From Chaunax sp. Z400 (taxonomy: Eukaryota > Chordata > Actinopteri > Lophiiformes > Chaunacidae): a stretch of 64,000 bases of DNA. Shown here piece after piece: positions 62,429-64,000 of the stretch. Within the stretch, counting starts at the first letter, position 1. Every line of letters begins with the position of its first letter. Both the position numbers and the translations under genes were made by a program. The notes below the pieces were generated by a model. It saw nothing but the letters and a program-made list of their open reading frames with translations. It was not told the DNA's origin and made no database searches. The stretch lies in NCBI GenBank assembly GCA_037577475.1, contig CM075202.1, positions 12,872,501 through 12,936,500 of the forward strand, given 5' to 3'.

Positions 62429-64000
62429 CCTGCCTTTACATTCTCGGCAGTAACAGCCATGAATAATGGATCTTAGTTTTCCCTTGGCCAGAGGGAGAAG
62501 CTTTTAGACATAATTTGTTGCTTTAATTTATTTACACAACTTGGTAACCCTGGGCCTCAGGCTATGGGTGATGACACAGAACTGAGCAGCACCAGGAGGG
62601 GCACATGCACAGGTACACACACATATATGAAAAAGTACAAACACACTCACACTGCACTATAAGACACATATTTGTGTATGTCTTTTATGCAACTTCTAAG
62701 AAGAAGATAAGACAATTACTTATTGATGGTGCTCTGATATCAGATGTCATGGTCTAAATGCTGGAAAAGTTTTACAATATTTTTTTTAACAGATAGTAGA
62801 CTGATTCCTTTTCATAGCCAGTACAAAAATGGACATTAAAATAGAACATGCCACAAAACACAGTAAGGGAATAAGTGTACGACAGGAAGGAGAAACAAGT
62901 TACAAAACTAAATGGAAGCTGTACAAATTACCCTCCTCTTCGTCTGGGTTGCCAGATTTGCTTCTTAACCCTCCCTCACACTTATACGATCAGAAGCTGT
63001 TGATGGTGTCCAGGTCTAAACTGTTGTAACATGTGGCAGAATCAGAATCAGTTTCATAAAAAGAGAGCGTGTGTTTGTGCATCATCATAGCTGAACTCTG
63101 CTGAACTCAGAACACACATAGCTCTGGCTCTAGTTATGTTTTGATTTGAGACGGCTGCTTTTTTATCTCGGGGTATCTTCTATCCCAGGCGTCTTTTAAA
63201 TCCAAAGCAGATTTCGGGATCAGCAGTGCCGCCAACCTTTAATCACGCTCACCCAATGGTGAGGTTCATCATGTTGCCAAAAGTCCAGAATGTGTTTACA
63301 AACAGGGTTTACAGCACTCCGTTCGGTTGCCGATGATCCTGCTGGGTAATGATCATAATCACAATATGCTGTTTACTGTACATACATCTCTAGATCCACA
63401 TCATTAATAATACTTCAAACCATAACATTAGACCAAACACTAGAAGCACACATTTGACTGGATTATGAGTTTGCAGGAGCGAACACATTGGCCAGTGTTA
63501 CAGTAGCCGACAGCTGCTGCTGTTATTAATGTCCCTGCAGGAAATTGTGAGCCTTTCAACATTAGATATAGCCTTCTGCAGGTTATTGCACAAATATATT
63601 AGAAATCCAAAGTTCACTTTTAATATCAATGTAGGTGTGAGTGCAGCCATGGTCCTTGCTGTGACTCAAAGCTTACCAAAATGTTGGCTTTGCTATGACA
63701 TGTAAAGTGGAATCAAGGTGTAGTGAGTCAAATAAGGGTGCCTCACACCTGAAAGTCCAAAGCAAGGTTCAGGGTTTTGTTAAATTGTAAAAGTTTGGTC
63801 CGGATAGTTTTGGTTTCACATTGCAATTTTACAAGTGCACTTAAGAACCTTTGATGACATAGCAACGTCCTGTCGTCATCATCTACCCGGGCTACGTCTT
63901 CCTATTGATTGATTGCCCAGAATGGCGACCACGTCATTATGAAACGGAAAGTTTTCCCTCTCATTTGTAAACGCACCACTTACATTGAAGGCATCAAGCA
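62429..64000. other. TRDN: TRDN intron, right edge, nothing recognised
   Basis: Unique DNA with no recognised exon, RNA gene or element boundary. A GGAAATTGTGAG...CTTCTGCAG stretch at 63540-63581 is bounded by acceptor- and donor-like sites but does not encode a triadin-like sequence. Confidence 0.5.

Larger units (their letters stand above)
56430..64000 (+). other. TRDN: TRDN intron, runs off right edge
   Basis: I tested the visible acceptors in phase 1 (for example at 57056, 57269, 58391, 59579, 60774 and 63540). None opened a lysine/glutamate-rich triadin exon with a donor, so the next exon is probably outside the window. The span holds a TA array, a TTTC array, a hexamer array, a CA array, dispersed repeats and an eEF1D-like exon fragment. 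Confidence 0.6.

Overview
This is vertebrate nuclear DNA and almost certainly comes from a ray-finned (teleost) fish. The evidence is very short coding exons separated by multi-kilobase AT-rich introns, long (TG)n/(CA)n arrays, and dispersed repeats I know as typical of fish genomes. No bacterial-style operons, rRNA, tRNA or CRISPR are visible. Nearly all long open frames are chance frames in simple repeats or shadows of something on the other strand.

Two genes can be identified, arranged head to head. NKAIN2 (Na+/K+-transporting ATPase-interacting protein 2) is on the minus strand. Its first coding exon (25897-25950) encodes MGCCSGRCTLAFICGMQL with an in-frame upstream stop, a good Kozak context and a GTAAGT donor. 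The rest of NKAIN2 lies beyond the left edge, so 1-25896 reads as the large first intron. TRDN (triadin) is on the plus strand. Its membrane-anchor exon (48493-48691) and the next luminal exon (56298-56429) are clear, both with correct splice sites and matching phase 1 joins. A TATA box at 39162 followed by a strong splice donor at 39278 is a plausible but unproven TRDN promoter and 5'UTR exon. In human, as I recall it, TRDN and NKAIN2 are also divergent neighbours on 6q22.31, which supports both calls.

Layout: 1-25896, NKAIN2 intron 1, with a LINE reverse-transcriptase fossil (3.4-4.0 kb), a LINE tail (12.4-12.6 kb), dispersed repeats (13.4, 14.8, 22.0 kb), a decayed DNA-transposon protein gene (about 16.3-16.7 kb), a CpG/CCAAT-rich patch (20.6-21.1 kb) and a 1-kb inverted-repeat-ended element (23.9-24.9 kb). 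25951-39161, divergent promoter interval with three long TG arrays. 39162-64000, TRDN 5' half, with a TG array, hAT-type MITEs, a second MITE family ending in TACCTCCGCCAA, a possible cassette exon at 54600, a 29-bp minisatellite with higher-order structure (55.0-55.55 kb), and a truncated, frameshifted copy of the eEF1D N-terminal exon at 61659.

Functionally, triadin anchors calsequestrin to the ryanodine receptor at the junctional sarcoplasmic reticulum of muscle. NKAIN2 is a mainly neural membrane protein that binds the Na+/K+-ATPase beta subunit. The two are linked here by position, not by a shared pathway. I found no novel enzymatic or defence system. The most unusual items are the exon fragment beside a MITE, the possible cassette exon of triadin and the ordered minisatellite.
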